This document shows positions 9,083-17,753 of a DNA stretch of 64,000 bases, piece by piece. The DNA lies in the NCBI RefSeq assembly GCF_001279725.1, contig NZ_LGDE01000090.1, positions 1 through 64,000 of the forward strand. Direction: 5' to 3'. Origin of the DNA: Streptomyces sp. WM4235. Its GTDB lineage: Bacteria > Actinomycetota > Actinomycetes > Streptomycetales > Streptomycetaceae. The position numbers and the translations under genes are program-made. The notes under the pieces were generated by a model. It had not been told where the DNA came from, did no database searches, and saw only the letters and a program-made list of their open reading frames with translations. Positions within the stretch are counted from its first letter, which is position 1. Every line of letters starts with the position of its first letter.

Positions 9083-9712
9083 ATGAAGCGCACCCGCACC
9101 GCCGCTCTCGCCCTCGCCGCCGCCGTGGCCGCCCTCGCCCCCGCCCTCGGCCAGTCCACTGCCACCGCCGCGCAGGGCGCGGCGTACCTCCAGGACCCGG
9201 GCGGCGAGGAGAAGGCGATGAAGTCGATGTGGACCAAGGACGACATGCACAAGGTGGAGGGGCAGTTCCGCTTCTACCCGACGGTCCAGTACAAGACGGT
9301 CACGAAGCCCGGCCCCGACGGCGCCCCGGAGTACGAGCGGAAGGTCGCCGACCCGAAGACGCTGGCCTGGTTGCCCTCGTACGAGTTCGCGTGGGCGGTG
9401 TCCGACTCCAAGCTCGTCAAGCGGGCGGTGACCACGAAGGACGGCAGGCACCCGATCGTCGTGCACGCCGTGCTGCGCGACGCGAGGCGGGCCAAGGCGG
9501 GCGAGGTGCGGCAGGAGCTGACGGACCGACCGGCGACGGGCCGCACGAAGGTTCCCGGCGGAAAGCGGATCGCCTGCGACACCGGCACCTACACGGTGGA
9601 GTGGTCGGTCACCCGGACCGGCTACGGGACGCTCACGGGCACGTTGAAGTGGAATTCCGACTGCGGGCAGTACCGCACGGCGTTCTCGCAGGACAACGGC
9701 CGGCAGAAGTAG
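9083..9712 (+). CDS. Secreted protein of unknown function
   Basis: Protein of 209 aa with a clear signal peptide (MKRTRTAALALAAAVAALAP, cleavage near ATAAQG). The mature part of about 180 residues is rich in beta-prone segments and has two Cys (RIACDTGTY and NSDCGQY) 27 residues apart that may form a disulfide. I do not recognise a domain. No Shine-Dalgarno is evident before ATG 9083. It is monocistronic: repeats follow, and the next gene is on the other strand. Confidence 0.6.
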   Translation: MKRTRTAALALAAAVAALAPALGQSTATAAQGAAYLQDPGGEEKAMKSMWTKDDMHKVEGQFRFYPTVQYKTVTKPGPDGAPEYERKVADPKTLAWLPSYEFAWAVSDSKLVKRAVTTKDGRHPIVVHAVLRDARRAKAGEVRQELTDRPATGRTKVPGGKRIACDTGTYTVEWSVTRTGYGTLTGTLKWNSDCGQYRTAFSQDNGRQK

Positions 9713-9720
9713 CCGCAACA

Positions 9721-9773
9721 GGTCCGACAGGTCCGACAGGTTCGACAGATCCGACAGGCCCGACGGGCCGACA
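9721..9773. repeat. 9-bp tandem repeat (GGTCCGACA)
   Basis: Six tandem units of about 9 bp: GGTCCGACA twice exactly, then four variants, the last one 8 bp. It is non-coding, directly after the secreted protein gene, and probably arose by slippage. Confidence 0.75.
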
Positions 9774-9946
9774 GGTGCGCAGGGGGAGAGGCCGGCCGCC
9801 CCGCGCACCTTGTGGGTGCTCGTCGGGCGGCAGGGCCGCGGCCTTGGATCAAGTGCCGTGACTGCCATGGTGCCGCACGGGGTGGGATGCGGCAGGGGGC
9901 GAAAGTCCCTTTTCCCAGGGGGCTTTCCGTACGTACGTCTCGCCGG

Positions 9947-11233
9947 TCAGCTCTTGCGGCCGGCCTCGGTCGCCTTCGCGGCGATGCCCTCAAGGACGCC
10001 CTTGGGGTCGCCGGACGGTTCCACGGCGCGACCGATGTTGCGCTTGATGGTGTCGCTGACGGTCACCCAGGACGGGTCGTTGACCGGGTAGAGCTGGGCG
10101 CCGCGCAAGGCGGTCAGGAACTGCACGTCGTTCTGGTCGAGGCCACCGCCGGCCGGGGTGCGGGAGGCGGACACCGTCGAGGGCAGCAGGTGGTAGCGCC
10201 CCGCGAAGTCGGACAGGTTCTTGTCCTGGTAGACGAAGTCCAGGAACTTGCCGATCTCCTCACGCTTGCCGTTCTGGTTGAACGCCATCATCCAGTCGGC
10301 GACACCGACCGTCGGCGGAGTCTCCCCGGGGCCGAGGGTGTCCGACACCGGCATCGAGACGGCACGGACGGAGATGCCCTTGGCGCGTGCCTCGTGAGCG
10401 AGCGAAGGGTAGCCGTTGAGCATGCCGACCTCTCCGCGCAGGAAGGCGGCGAACGCGTCGGCGCGGTTGAGCTGCGACGGCGGGACCGGACCGGTCAGGC
10501 CCGGGGCGACCATGAACTCCTTGATCCACTTGAAGGTCTGGATGTTCTGGTCGGAGGCGAGGCTGTAGTTGCCGCTGTTGTCGGAGTAGCCGCCTCCGTT
10601 GCTCAACTCCCAGATCAGCGCCTCGGCATGGGCCTCCTCCGGACCGAGCGGCATGGCGTAGGGGAACTTCACGCCCTGCTCCTTGAGCGCCTTGGCGGCC
10701 GTCTTCAGGTCGTTCCACGTCTTGGGTTCGCTCGTGACGCCGGCCTTGTCGAACAGTGCCTTGTTGTAGAAGAGCAGGCGGCTGCTCGCGACGAACGGCA
10801 GGCCGTACAGGGTGCTGCCGACCGTACCGGCCTCCGCGAGCGGTTGCAGGAAGTTCGCCTCGGCGGTGACGGAGAGCAGCTCGTCCGCGGAATAGAGCTT
10901 CCCCTGCGCCGCGAAGTCCGAGTAAGAGCCCATCAGGGCCATGTCCGGTGCCTTGTCGTCCCGCACCATGCGCGTGACCTCGCTGTCGATGTCCGCCCAC
11001 GGGAGGAGTTGGACCTCGACCCTGAGAGCGGGGTTGGCCTTGGTGAAATCGGCCGTCACCTTGTCCCAGAAGGCCTTGGAACTGTTGCCCGGACCGTCGC
11101 CGTATTCGGCGGCGACCAGCCTCAGTGTGCCGCCGTCACCGGCGGCCTCGTCGGAACTGCCGCAGCCGGCTAGCGGGATGAGGAGACCGAGCACGGCCGC
11201 CCCGGTCGTCGCGGTGAACATTCTTCGTCGCAC
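9947..11233 (-). CDS. ABC transporter substrate-binding lipoprotein (sugar type), orphan
   Basis: Protein of 428 aa. The signal peptide ends in the lipobox LIPLAGC. The fold matches family 1 extracellular solute-binding proteins (sugars, oligosaccharides): FTKANPALRVEVQLLPWADID near the start and YGLPFVASSRLLFYNKALFDKAG in the hinge region. GTG 11233 is supported by AGGGGAA 8 nt upstream; ATG 11221 is possible. No permease or ATPase gene lies next to it, so it must work with components encoded elsewhere (Streptomyces sugar importers often share a common ATPase, MsiK) or have lost them. Confidence 0.88.
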   Translation of the reverse strand: MRRRMFTATTGAAVLGLLIPLAGCGSSDEAAGDGGTLRLVAAEYGDGPGNSSKAFWDKVTADFTKANPALRVEVQLLPWADIDSEVTRMVRDDKAPDMALMGSYSDFAAQGKLYSADELLSVTAEANFLQPLAEAGTVGSTLYGLPFVASSRLLFYNKALFDKAGVTSEPKTWNDLKTAAKALKEQGVKFPYAMPLGPEEAHAEALIWELSNGGGYSDNSGNYSLASDQNIQTFKWIKEFMVAPGLTGPVPPSQLNRADAFAAFLRGEVGMLNGYPSLAHEARAKGISVRAVSMPVSDTLGPGETPPTVGVADWMMAFNQNGKREEIGKFLDFVYQDKNLSDFAGRYHLLPSTVSASRTPAGGGLDQNDVQFLTALRGAQLYPVNDPSWVTVSDTIKRNIGRAVEPSGDPKGVLEGIAAKATEAGRKS

Positions 11234-11452
11234 GGATGGATTCCCCTGATTTTCTTTGAGTCCCGTTGTTACTTATGAGTCACTCCGGGCTGGGGTGTCC
11301 GTCCGTGGCCCGTTGGCCGGAATTCTCTCCCGAGGGTGGGGCGGTTGATTCCATTGGGGTGGTGGTTGTGGTCAATGCTCCAACTGGGGCTTTTCCACAT
11401 GGTGTTTTCCGATATGTGATCCACAATTCCCACGCGCGTAGACATGCCGAAA
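11234..11452. other. Non-coding region upstream of the solute-binding protein
   Basis: About 220 bp with unusually low GC for this window (stretches such as GATTCCATTGG, GGTGTTTTCCGATATGTGATCC). No gene is visible. It probably holds the promoter of the binding-protein gene; I could not identify a clear operator. Confidence 0.4.
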
Positions 11453-11479
11453 AGCCCGTTTCCGGCCATGGAACGGGCT
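11453..11479 (-). terminator. Probable terminator of the SUKH gene
   Basis: Read on the minus strand: an 8-bp stem AGCCCGTT / AACGGGCT with an 11-nt loop, followed by TTTTCGG. It lies about 90 bp after the SUKH stop codon. Confidence 0.5.
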
Positions 11480-11569
11480 GTCGGGGTGGCGGGGGCGTCG
11501 GGCGGTCAGGCGGTCAGGGGGTCGGGCCATCCGGCCACCGGCCGTCCGGCCGTCGGGTCCTCGGGACGG

Positions 11570-12187
11570 TCAGTCGGCGAAATCGCCCGCGTAGGGGTCC
11601 GGCTCGCCCGTCTCCGGGTTGCGGCCCTCCTGCCAACGGCGCTGGGCCTTGCGCCAGTGGACGAAGCTCAGGTGGCCGCCGTCCCAGAAGGTGATGCTGA
11701 CGGGGCTCACGTCGAACTCGTCCGAGCACAGCCGGAGCAGGAATTCGGCCATGCCGTACGGATACACCGCGAAGGACTCGGCGGTGTGCCGCCCGACCAC
11801 CAGGACCGGCCAGCGGTCGGGGTCGGGGTCGGTCGTCAACCAGCACAGGATGTCCGAGCCGCCCGTGACCCCCCACGCGAGGATGGACTCCGGGTCCACG
11901 TCGAAGACGGCCCGGCCGCCCTCGGTCTTCCAGACCTGGCGGGCGTTGGCGGTCTCCTCGGCCATCTCGGCCGGATCCCACTGGAGTCCGGGCTTGGGCA
12001 GGGGCAACAGGATGCCGGCCTCGCCGTTGATGGACCCGGAGCCGAAGCGCCCCATGAACGCGATGAAGTCGGCCGGGAACCTCGTCCCCCAGGCCGCCTC
12101 GGCGGCCCGCCAGTCGATGTCCTCGTCGGCGCCGTGCGTCGCCGGCATGATCTGCTCCAGCGCCTTGATCCGCGCGTTCTCCGTCAT
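11570..12187 (-). CDS. SMI1/KNR4 (SUKH) domain protein
   Basis: Protein of 205 aa. The SUKH core is recognisable from IDWRAAEAAWGTRFPADFIAF and the acidic/aromatic central motif (GGSDILCWLTTDPDPDRWPV), ending with an aromatic-rich tail (FWDGGHLSFVHW). SUKH proteins are best known as immunity proteins against nuclease toxins of contact-dependent and polymorphic toxin systems. No toxin gene is adjacent here, so this is an orphan and may act in another regulatory role. GGGGAG precedes ATG 12187. Confidence 0.8.
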   Translation of the reverse strand: MTENARIKALEQIMPATHGADEDIDWRAAEAAWGTRFPADFIAFMGRFGSGSINGEAGILLPLPKPGLQWDPAEMAEETANARQVWKTEGGRAVFDVDPESILAWGVTGGSDILCWLTTDPDPDRWPVLVVGRHTAESFAVYPYGMAEFLLRLCSDEFDVSPVSITFWDGGHLSFVHWRKAQRRWQEGRNPETGEPDPYAGDFAD

Positions 12188-12268
12188 GCCGCTCCCCTGA
12201 CACCCCAGCTCAACCGCCCCAACCTACCCCCGAGGCGGTTCACCGCCTAGCGGGAGGTGAGACGGACG

Positions 12269-12646
12269 TCAGGTTCCGGCTCCGTCCGGTCGCGGTTCGA
12301 CCTCGACGCGGGTCCCGACCCGCAGGCCCCAGCAGGCCATCGCACCCGCCTCGGCCTCCAGGACGTGCCGGGAGCGCGGACGGGGCAGCCCCAGCCGGCC
12401 GGGGACCATCGTGGTCAGGGCGATCACGTCGAGGTTCCGGTCGAGGTACGCGACATCGATCGCGAACCGCATCCGGAACGTGTGCACGCTGCCCGCCGGC
12501 GTCAACAACAGCGCCCCCGCGATCCCGTCGCGCCCGAGCAACCCGCGGGTACGGGCCCGGTAGGAGGCGGCGATCTCCAGCGGCACCGGCGCCCCGTCCG
12601 CCCCGCCCACGCGCAGGACGGCTCCGCCGTCACGCCAACGCCCCAT
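12269..12646 (-). CDS. DUF192 family protein
   Basis: Protein of 125 aa matching DUF192: ASYRARTRGLLGRDGIAGAL, then VHTFRMRFAIDVAYLDRNLDVI and the closing VLEAEAGAMACWGLRVGTRV. The domain is a small beta-barrel of unknown biochemical role, usually exported in other bacteria but without a signal peptide here. It is divergent from the prepilin peptidase gene with a gap of about 100 bp. The two are often neighbours around Flp-pilus genes in actinomycetes (my recollection), suggesting a link to the 1-3.5 kb cluster. Confidence 0.82.
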   Translation of the reverse strand: MGRWRDGGAVLRVGGADGAPVPLEIAASYRARTRGLLGRDGIAGALLLTPAGSVHTFRMRFAIDVAYLDRNLDVIALTTMVPGRLGLPRPRSRHVLEAEAGAMACWGLRVGTRVEVEPRPDGAGT

Positions 12647-12752
12647 GTGCCCCCGCCCCTTCCCGTCCGACCCGTCCGACCGGGTGGTCAGGGTAGGGGC
12701 AATGGGCCCCCGGACCCATGCCCCCGCGAGGGACCGGGCCTACGGTCGTCGG

Positions 12753-13592
12753 ATGGGCCTGGTCGTGATCATCCTCGCCGCCGCGTACGGAGCGGGCGCG
12801 GGCCTCCTGCTGCCGCGCGCGGCGTACCGGCTGTCCGTGGAGCCGGGGGAGCCCTGGCGGGACGCGTGCCCCGACGGGCATCCACTGCCGGGTTGGGTGG
12901 GCCGCGCCCGCTGCCGGCTCCCCGCAGCGCCGTCCGTGTCCCGGTCGGCGCCCGCGCCCGGGCGCCCCGGCCCCGGGGCGGGCGCGCCGCCTTCGGGGCC
13001 CGTCCCCGCGGACCCCGACGCCCCGACCACCGGCCCGCCGCCCCACCGCTACGGGGTCCGCCCCGCGGGAGTCGTGTGTCTGGTGGCCGGGGTCTGCGCC
13101 CTGCTCGCGTGGGCCGTCGGGGCGCGGCCCGAGGCGGTGGCGTTCGTGGGGCTCGCGCCCGCGTTCGTCCTGCTCGGCCTGGTCGACGTCGCCGTGCACC
13201 GGCTGCCGGACCCGCTGACCCTGCCGCTCGCCGCGGCCGCGGCCGTACTGCTCGGGTGCGCCGGGCTGCTGCCGGGCGCCGCCGGGTCGTGGCGGTCGGC
13301 GCTGCTCGGCGGGGCCGCGCTCGCGGGCTCGTACCTGGTGCTGTACCTGATCCACCCCGCCGGCATGGGCTTCGGGGACGTCAAGCTGGCGCTGTCCCTC
13401 GGGGTCGCTCTTGGGTGGTACGGCTGGGGGGTATGGGCGCTGGGGGCCTTCCTCGGCTTCCTCTACGGAGCCGTGTACGGCCTGGGCCTGCTGCTGCGCG
13501 GCCGTGCGGGGCGCCGGACGGCCTTCCCGTTCGGCCCCTTCATGGCCGCCGGCGCGCTCACCGGAGTGCTGCTGGGCGGATTCGGAGCGTAA
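12753..13592 (+). CDS. A24-family prepilin peptidase
   Basis: Protein of 279 aa, membrane-embedded, with about six or seven helices. An N-terminal helix is followed by a cytoplasmic Pro/Gly/Ala linker of about 80 residues in place of the methyltransferase domain. The two catalytic Asp are in LVDVAVHRLPDPLTLP and GMGFGDVKLAL (the GxGDxK signature). It would cleave the leader of Flp-type prepilins such as the one at 1347-1595. A TACGGT box (12741-12746) ends 6 nt before ATG 12753 and there is no Shine-Dalgarno, so the mRNA is probably leaderless. Confidence 0.88.
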   Translation: MGLVVIILAAAYGAGAGLLLPRAAYRLSVEPGEPWRDACPDGHPLPGWVGRARCRLPAAPSVSRSAPAPGRPGPGAGAPPSGPVPADPDAPTTGPPPHRYGVRPAGVVCLVAGVCALLAWAVGARPEAVAFVGLAPAFVLLGLVDVAVHRLPDPLTLPLAAAAAVLLGCAGLLPGAAGSWRSALLGGAALAGSYLVLYLIHPAGMGFGDVKLALSLGVALGWYGWGVWALGAFLGFLYGAVYGLGLLLRGRAGRRTAFPFGPFMAAGALTGVLLGGFGA

Positions 13593-13651
13593 TCGTTTTG
13601 CGTCAATGCACGCATCACGCTTTACGAAGGGTTATGGTGGAACCCCCCCCT

Positions 13652-13692
13652 CGGGCCGGTCCGTATCCCCCCCACGGACCGGCCCGTTTTTT
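13652..13692. terminator. Intrinsic terminator between prepilin peptidase and aldo/keto reductase
   Basis: A perfect 13-bp stem (13652-13664 and 13674-13686) with a C-rich loop and six T immediately after on the plus strand. It serves the prepilin peptidase gene and possibly the converging reductase. Confidence 0.85.
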
Positions 13693-13734
13693 GTTTCCCC
13701 GCGCCGGTTTCCGAAGGCGCGGCATCAGCGCAGG

Positions 13735-14772
13735 TCAGCCGCGCTGGGCCCAGATGTTGGCGCCGGGGGTGGAGACGGCGAAGGAGTCGATCTCCTTCAA
13801 CTCCTGCTCCGTGAGCGGGGCACCGGCCAGAGCGGCCACGTTCTCCTCCAACTGCTTCACGCTCGACGCGCCGATCAGAGCCGACGTCATGCGCTCGTCC
13901 CGCAGCACCCAGTTGAGCGCCAACTGCGCCAACGACTGCCCGCGCCGCACCGCGATCTCGTTCAGTCCCTTGAGCCGGCGCAGGACGTCGTCCGAGAGCA
14001 GGTCCGGGTTGAGGGACTTGCCCTGACTGGCCCGCGAGCCCTCCGGGATGCCCTTCAGGTACTTGCCCGTCAGGAGGCCCTGGGCGAGCGGCGCGAAGGA
14101 GATGCAGCCCATGCCGGCCTCCTCCAGGGTGTCCAGCAGCCCGTCCTCCTCCGTCCAGCGGTTGATCATGGAGTACGAGGGCTGGTGGATGAGCGGGCGC
14201 ACGCCCATGTCGCGCAGGATCCGCGCGGCCTCGGCCGTCTGCTCGGCCGTGTACGAGGACACGCCCACGTAGAGGGCCTTGCCCTGCTGGACCGCGGACG
14301 CCAGGGCGCCCATGGTCTCCTCCAGCGGGGTCTCCGGGTCGAAGCGGTGCGAGTAGAAGATGTCGACGTAATCGACGCCCATCCGCTTCAGCGAGGCGTC
14401 CAGCGAGCCGAGCAGGTACTTGCGGCTGCCCCACTCGCCGTACGGGCCGGCGTGCATCAGATAGCCGGCCTTGGTGGAGAGCACCAGTTCCTCGCGGTGG
14501 GACGCGAAGTCCTGCGCGAAGATCTTGCCGAAGTTGAGCTCGGCGGACCCGGGCGGCGGCCCGTAGTTGTTGGCCAGGTCGAAATGGGTGACACCGAGGT
14601 CGAAGGCGCGCCGCAGGATCGCCCGCTGGGGCGCCAGGGACGTGTCGTCGCCGAAGTTGTGCCAGAGGCCGAGGGAGATGGCGGGGAGCTTGAGGCCGCT
14701 GTGGCCGGTGCGCCGGTACTCCATGGAGTCGTAGCGCGAGGGCTCTGCCCGATAGGGATTGGTATCAGTCAC
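13735..14772 (-). CDS. Aldo/keto reductase (YghZ / L-glyceraldehyde-3-phosphate reductase-like)
   Basis: Protein of 345 aa, NADPH-dependent TIM-barrel oxidoreductase. It opens with MEYRRTGHSGLKLPAISLGL; the catalytic tetrad is visible as FDLANNYG (Asp, Tyr), LSTKAGY (Lys) and FYSHRFD (His). The C-terminal NADP loop is present (ALIGASSVKQLEENVAAL). GTG 14772 is fixed by GGAGGAC 6 nt upstream. The LANNYGPPPGSAE and WHNFGD signatures place it near YghZ, which reduces L-glyceraldehyde 3-phosphate and methylglyoxal. It is divergent from the prenyltransferase gene. Confidence 0.88.
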   Translation of the reverse strand: MTDTNPYRAEPSRYDSMEYRRTGHSGLKLPAISLGLWHNFGDDTSLAPQRAILRRAFDLGVTHFDLANNYGPPPGSAELNFGKIFAQDFASHREELVLSTKAGYLMHAGPYGEWGSRKYLLGSLDASLKRMGVDYVDIFYSHRFDPETPLEETMGALASAVQQGKALYVGVSSYTAEQTAEAARILRDMGVRPLIHQPSYSMINRWTEEDGLLDTLEEAGMGCISFAPLAQGLLTGKYLKGIPEGSRASQGKSLNPDLLSDDVLRRLKGLNEIAVRRGQSLAQLALNWVLRDERMTSALIGASSVKQLEENVAALAGAPLTEQELKEIDSFAVSTPGANIWAQRG

Positions 14773-14897
14773 GTTGTCCTCCCTATCACGGACTTGTGAT
14801 CGACCGAGTTGGGTACCCCTTCCCACATCCCAGTAATGTGGCGGACTCGGGGGACCGCAATTCGCACGGGGGCATTGCACGGAGGGGCTGGAAGATC

Positions 14898-15659
14898 GTG
14901 AAGCTGCGCGACCTGGTGTACAGGCTCTACGCACGCCGGGTGGAAGGCCGCCTCGACCATGACGAGGCACCCAAGCACATCGGCGTCATCCTGGACGGGA
15001 ACCGGCGCTGGGCGAAGGCGTCCGGAGGAACCACGGAGCAGGGCCACCAGGCCGGAGCCGACAAGATCTCCGAGATGCTGGGCTGGTGCACCGAGACGGA
15101 CGTCGAGGTCGTCACCCTGTGGATGCTCTCCACGGACAATCTGGACCGTCCCGAGGTCGAGCTGCGTCCGCTGCTCAACATCATCGAGAACACCGTGCGG
15201 GGCCTCGCGGCGGACGGCCGCTGGCGCGTCCACCACGTCGGCAACCTCGACATCCTGCCCGCGCGGACCCAGTCCGTGCTGAAGGAGGCCGAGCAGGCCA
15301 CCCACGAGGTCGACGGGATACTGGTCAACGTCGCCGTCGGCTACGGCGGCCGCCAGGAGATCGCCGACGCGGTCCGCTCGCTGCTGCTGGAGCACGCCGA
15401 GAAGGGCACCTCCTTCGAGGAGCTCGCCGAGGTCCTCGACATCGACCACATCGCGGAGCACCTCTACACCCGGGGCCAGCCCGACCCGGACCTGGTCATC
15501 CGCACCAGCGGCGAACAGCGGCTGTCCGGGTTCATGCTCTGGCAGAGCGCACATTCGGAGTACTACTTCTGCGAGGTTTTCTGGCCGGCCTTCCGCAAGG
15601 TCGACTTCCTCCGGGCACTGCGCGACTACGCCGCGCGCCACCGGCGGTACGGCAGCTGA
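14898..15659 (+). CDS. uppS: Isoprenyl (cis-prenyl) transferase, UppS family
   Basis: Protein of 253 aa. The cis-prenyltransferase motifs are complete: HIGVILDGNRRWAK (Asp33 binds Mg-pyrophosphate), the TLWMLSTDNLDRP segment, and DLVIRTSGEQRLSGFMLWQ followed by SEYYFCEVFWP. It condenses isopentenyl diphosphate onto an allylic primer to make Z-polyprenyl diphosphate, the precursor of the lipid carrier for peptidoglycan. Streptomyces carry more than one such enzyme, so this copy could instead make a short Z,E product. GTG 14898 follows GGAGGGG by 10 nt. Confidence 0.9.
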   Translation: MKLRDLVYRLYARRVEGRLDHDEAPKHIGVILDGNRRWAKASGGTTEQGHQAGADKISEMLGWCTETDVEVVTLWMLSTDNLDRPEVELRPLLNIIENTVRGLAADGRWRVHHVGNLDILPARTQSVLKEAEQATHEVDGILVNVAVGYGGRQEIADAVRSLLLEHAEKGTSFEELAEVLDIDHIAEHLYTRGQPDPDLVIRTSGEQRLSGFMLWQSAHSEYYFCEVFWPAFRKVDFLRALRDYAARHRRYGS

Positions 15660-16023
15660 TCCACGGACGGCGGGCTCCTCGACGGGAGTTCGCCGTGACC
15701 GCGGCCCCTTCCGGTTCGGCACGTCCCCGCGCGCCCCGTCGCCCCCCTCTCAAGCCTTCACCAGGGGTTCACCGAGCGTCCGTCATATGCCATGGCATGG
15801 CCTTGCCCGTTCGAGGGCATAACCCTGGCAGGTCGACGTCCGATCCACGGGTGTCGAGTCTCAGCGGACGGCATGGGGTCGTCCGCCCGGGAGGCCCTTT
15901 GCACCAGGACGCACGTGCGGTTCGCACGGACGGAGTGGAGGGCCGGGAATCGGCCCGCGCATGGGTGCCGATGACCGGTCCGGTCTTCATGGCCCGACCT
16001 CTTCCGAGGGGGTACGTCCTTCC
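15660..16023. other. 364-bp non-coding gap before the PIN-PhoH gene
   Basis: No gene is supported. It contains several small dyads: ATGCCATGGCAT (15787-15798), a 6-bp stem CGTGCG/CGCACG with a 3-nt loop (15914-15928), and GGACCGGTC-type dyads near 15970. It is probably a promoter plus a long structured 5' UTR of the next gene. Confidence 0.4.
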
Positions 16024-17340
16024 GTGGTGACCAGCACAAAGCGCCGCCTGCCCGACAGGCGGACCTACGTCCTCGACACCAGCGTCCTGCTGGCAGACCC
16101 CAACGCGATCTCCCGCTTCGACGAGCACGAGGTCGTGCTCCCGATCGTGGTGATCACCGAGCTGGAGGCAAAGAGGCACCATCCCGAACTCGGCTACTTC
16201 GCGCGCCAGGCCCTCCGCCTGCTCGACGACTTCCGGGTCCGGTACGGACGTCTCGACGCCCCCATCCCGCTGGGCGATCTGGGTGGCACCCTGCGTGTCG
16301 AGCTCAACCACTCCGACCCGGGCGTCCTGCCCGCCGGCTTCAGGCTGGGGGACAACGACTCGCGGATCCTCGCCGTCGCCCGCAATCTCCAGGCCGAGGG
16401 CTACGACGTCACGGTGGTCTCGAAGGATCTCCCGCTGCGCATCAAGGCCTCCTCCGTGGGGCTGCTCGCCGAGGAGTACCGGGCGGAGCTCGCCATCACC
16501 GACGCCGGATGGACCGGCATGAGCGAGCTGGCCCTCTCCGGCGAACAGGTGGACCTGCTCTTCTCGGAGGAGCGGCTCTACGTGCCCGAGGCCGCCGAGC
16601 TGCCCGTCCACACCGGGCTGGTCCTCCAGTCCGAGCGCGGCAAGGCGCTGGGCCGGGTCACGGCCGACGGCAACGTGAAGCTCGTGCGCGGCGACCGCGA
16701 GGCCTTCGGGCTGCACGGCCGCAGCGCCGAGCAGCGCATCGCCCTCGACCTCCTGCTCGACCCGGAGATCGGCATCCTGTCGATGGGCGGCCGGGCCGGC
16801 ACCGGAAAGTCGGCGCTCGCGCTGTGCGCGGGCCTGGAGGCGGTGCTGGAGCGGAGGCAGCATCAGAAGGTGATGGTCTTCCGGCCGCTGTACGCGGTGG
16901 GCGGCCAGGACCTCGGCTACCTGCCCGGGGACGCCTCCGAGAAGATGAGCCCGTGGGCGCAGGCGGTGTTCGACACGCTCTCGGCGGTCGCCGGACGCGA
17001 GGTCATCGAGGAGGTGCTGAACCGCGGGATGCTCGAAGTCCTGCCGCTCACCCACATCCGCGGTCGTTCGCTCCACGACGCCTTCGTGATCGTGGACGAG
17101 GCGCAGTCGCTGGAACGGAACGTGCTGCTGACGGTGCTGTCCCGGATCGGCGCCAACTCGCGGGTCGTGCTGACCCACGACGTGGCCCAGCGGGACAACC
17201 TGAGGGTGGGCCGGTACGACGGAGTGGTCGCCGTCGTTGAGAAGCTGAAGGGCCATCCGCTCTTCGCGCACATCACGCTGACTCGTTCCGAGCGTTCGCC
17301 GATCGCCGCGCTCGTCACGGAGATGCTGGAGACCCTGTAA
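16024..17340 (+). CDS. PhoH-family protein with N-terminal PIN domain (PhoH2 type)
   Basis: Protein of 438 aa. The N-terminal PIN RNase domain covers about 12-145, with acidic residues in [12 protein letters not shown] (D18), ITELEAK and [12 protein letters not shown] PhoH P-loop ATPase domain follows, about 225-435, with Walker [11 protein letters not shown] (K262) and Walker [13 protein letters not shown]-PhoH proteins couple ATP-driven RNA unwinding to sequence-specific RNA cleavage. The start is placed at GTG 16024, 11 nt after GAGGGGG; an upstream in-frame ATG at 15961 is possible but less likely. The gene lies between a cell-wall lipid enzyme and a transglycosylase. Confidence 0.9.
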   Translation: MVTSTKRRLPDRRTYVLDTSVLLADPNAISRFDEHEVVLPIVVITELEAKRHHPELGYFARQALRLLDDFRVRYGRLDAPIPLGDLGGTLRVELNHSDPGVLPAGFRLGDNDSRILAVARNLQAEGYDVTVVSKDLPLRIKASSVGLLAEEYRAELAITDAGWTGMSELALSGEQVDLLFSEERLYVPEAAELPVHTGLVLQSERGKALGRVTADGNVKLVRGDREAFGLHGRSAEQRIALDLLLDPEIGILSMGGRAGTGKSALALCAGLEAVLERRQHQKVMVFRPLYAVGGQDLGYLPGDASEKMSPWAQAVFDTLSAVAGREVIEEVLNRGMLEVLPLTHIRGRSLHDAFVIVDEAQSLERNVLLTVLSRIGANSRVVLTHDVAQRDNLRVGRYDGVVAVVEKLKGHPLFAHITLTRSERSPIAALVTEMLETL

Positions 17341-17381
17341 CCGCAAAGGGGACAGAACCCCCATAGGGGGAAGTAGAGTTG

Positions 17382-17422
17382 GCGCCGCCCGGCAAAGGCC
17401 CAGAAGCCTAGCCGGGCGGCGC
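17382..17422 (+). terminator. GC-rich hairpin after the PhoH gene (terminator or part of the next leader)
   Basis: A perfect 12-bp stem GCGCCGCCCGGC / GCCGGGCGGCGC with a 17-nt loop, not followed by T residues. An alternative pairing exists between CAAAGGCC in the loop (17393-17400) and GGCCTTTG downstream (17434-17441), which could compete with this stem. Confidence 0.55.
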
Positions 17423-17753
17423 TGTGCTGCACAGGCCTTTGTCGAAAACAACGGCCTCTGCGCAGGTGTGACCTTTCCCACGCAACGTGGAATTGCCCTG
17501 CGGCGTCGAGGTCCGGCAGAGTCTGATTTCCGTCAGGCCCCACATACGGCACACCTGTATCTCTCGTGAGATACGCGCAGTACCACAACTCCACAGTCGT
17601 CTGCCGTATGTCGCCCGAGTTTCACGCGGCAGCTCCCGCAGGGGAGTTGCCCACGGGCCCGAGCCTCCAGTGACCGCGGATTCATGGAGGCCAGTGTCCA
17701 GGGGCACTTTTGCGCCCGCGAGGTCACTGCGGACGCTGCTGGAAGGACACCGT
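17423..17753 (+). promoter_or_regulatory. Structured leader upstream of the transglycosylase gene
   Basis: About 330 bp without a gene but dense in stems: a 10-bp inverted repeat ACATACGGCA (17542-17551) / TGCCGTATGT (17602-17611) enclosing a 7-bp hairpin GTATCTC-TCGT-GAGATAC (17557-17574). A 10-bp hairpin at 17628-17651 (GGCAGCTCCC / GGGAGTTGCC, one G-U) and an 8-bp pair CAGTGACC / GGTCACTG follow. Streptomyces cell-wall hydrolase genes are often controlled by c-di-AMP (ydaO) riboswitches, but I do not find that consensus here. Confidence 0.5.

Noticed and set aside
8804..9868. 354-codon minus-strand frame over the secreted protein gene
   Set aside because: Its translation is Gly/Arg/Leu shadow sequence, while the plus-strand gene has a textbook signal peptide.
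17423..17753. c-di-AMP (ydaO) riboswitch
   Set aside because: Expected because such switches precede Streptomyces wall hydrolases, but I could not find the conserved GGGGAACC-type core segments; left as an unassigned structured leader.
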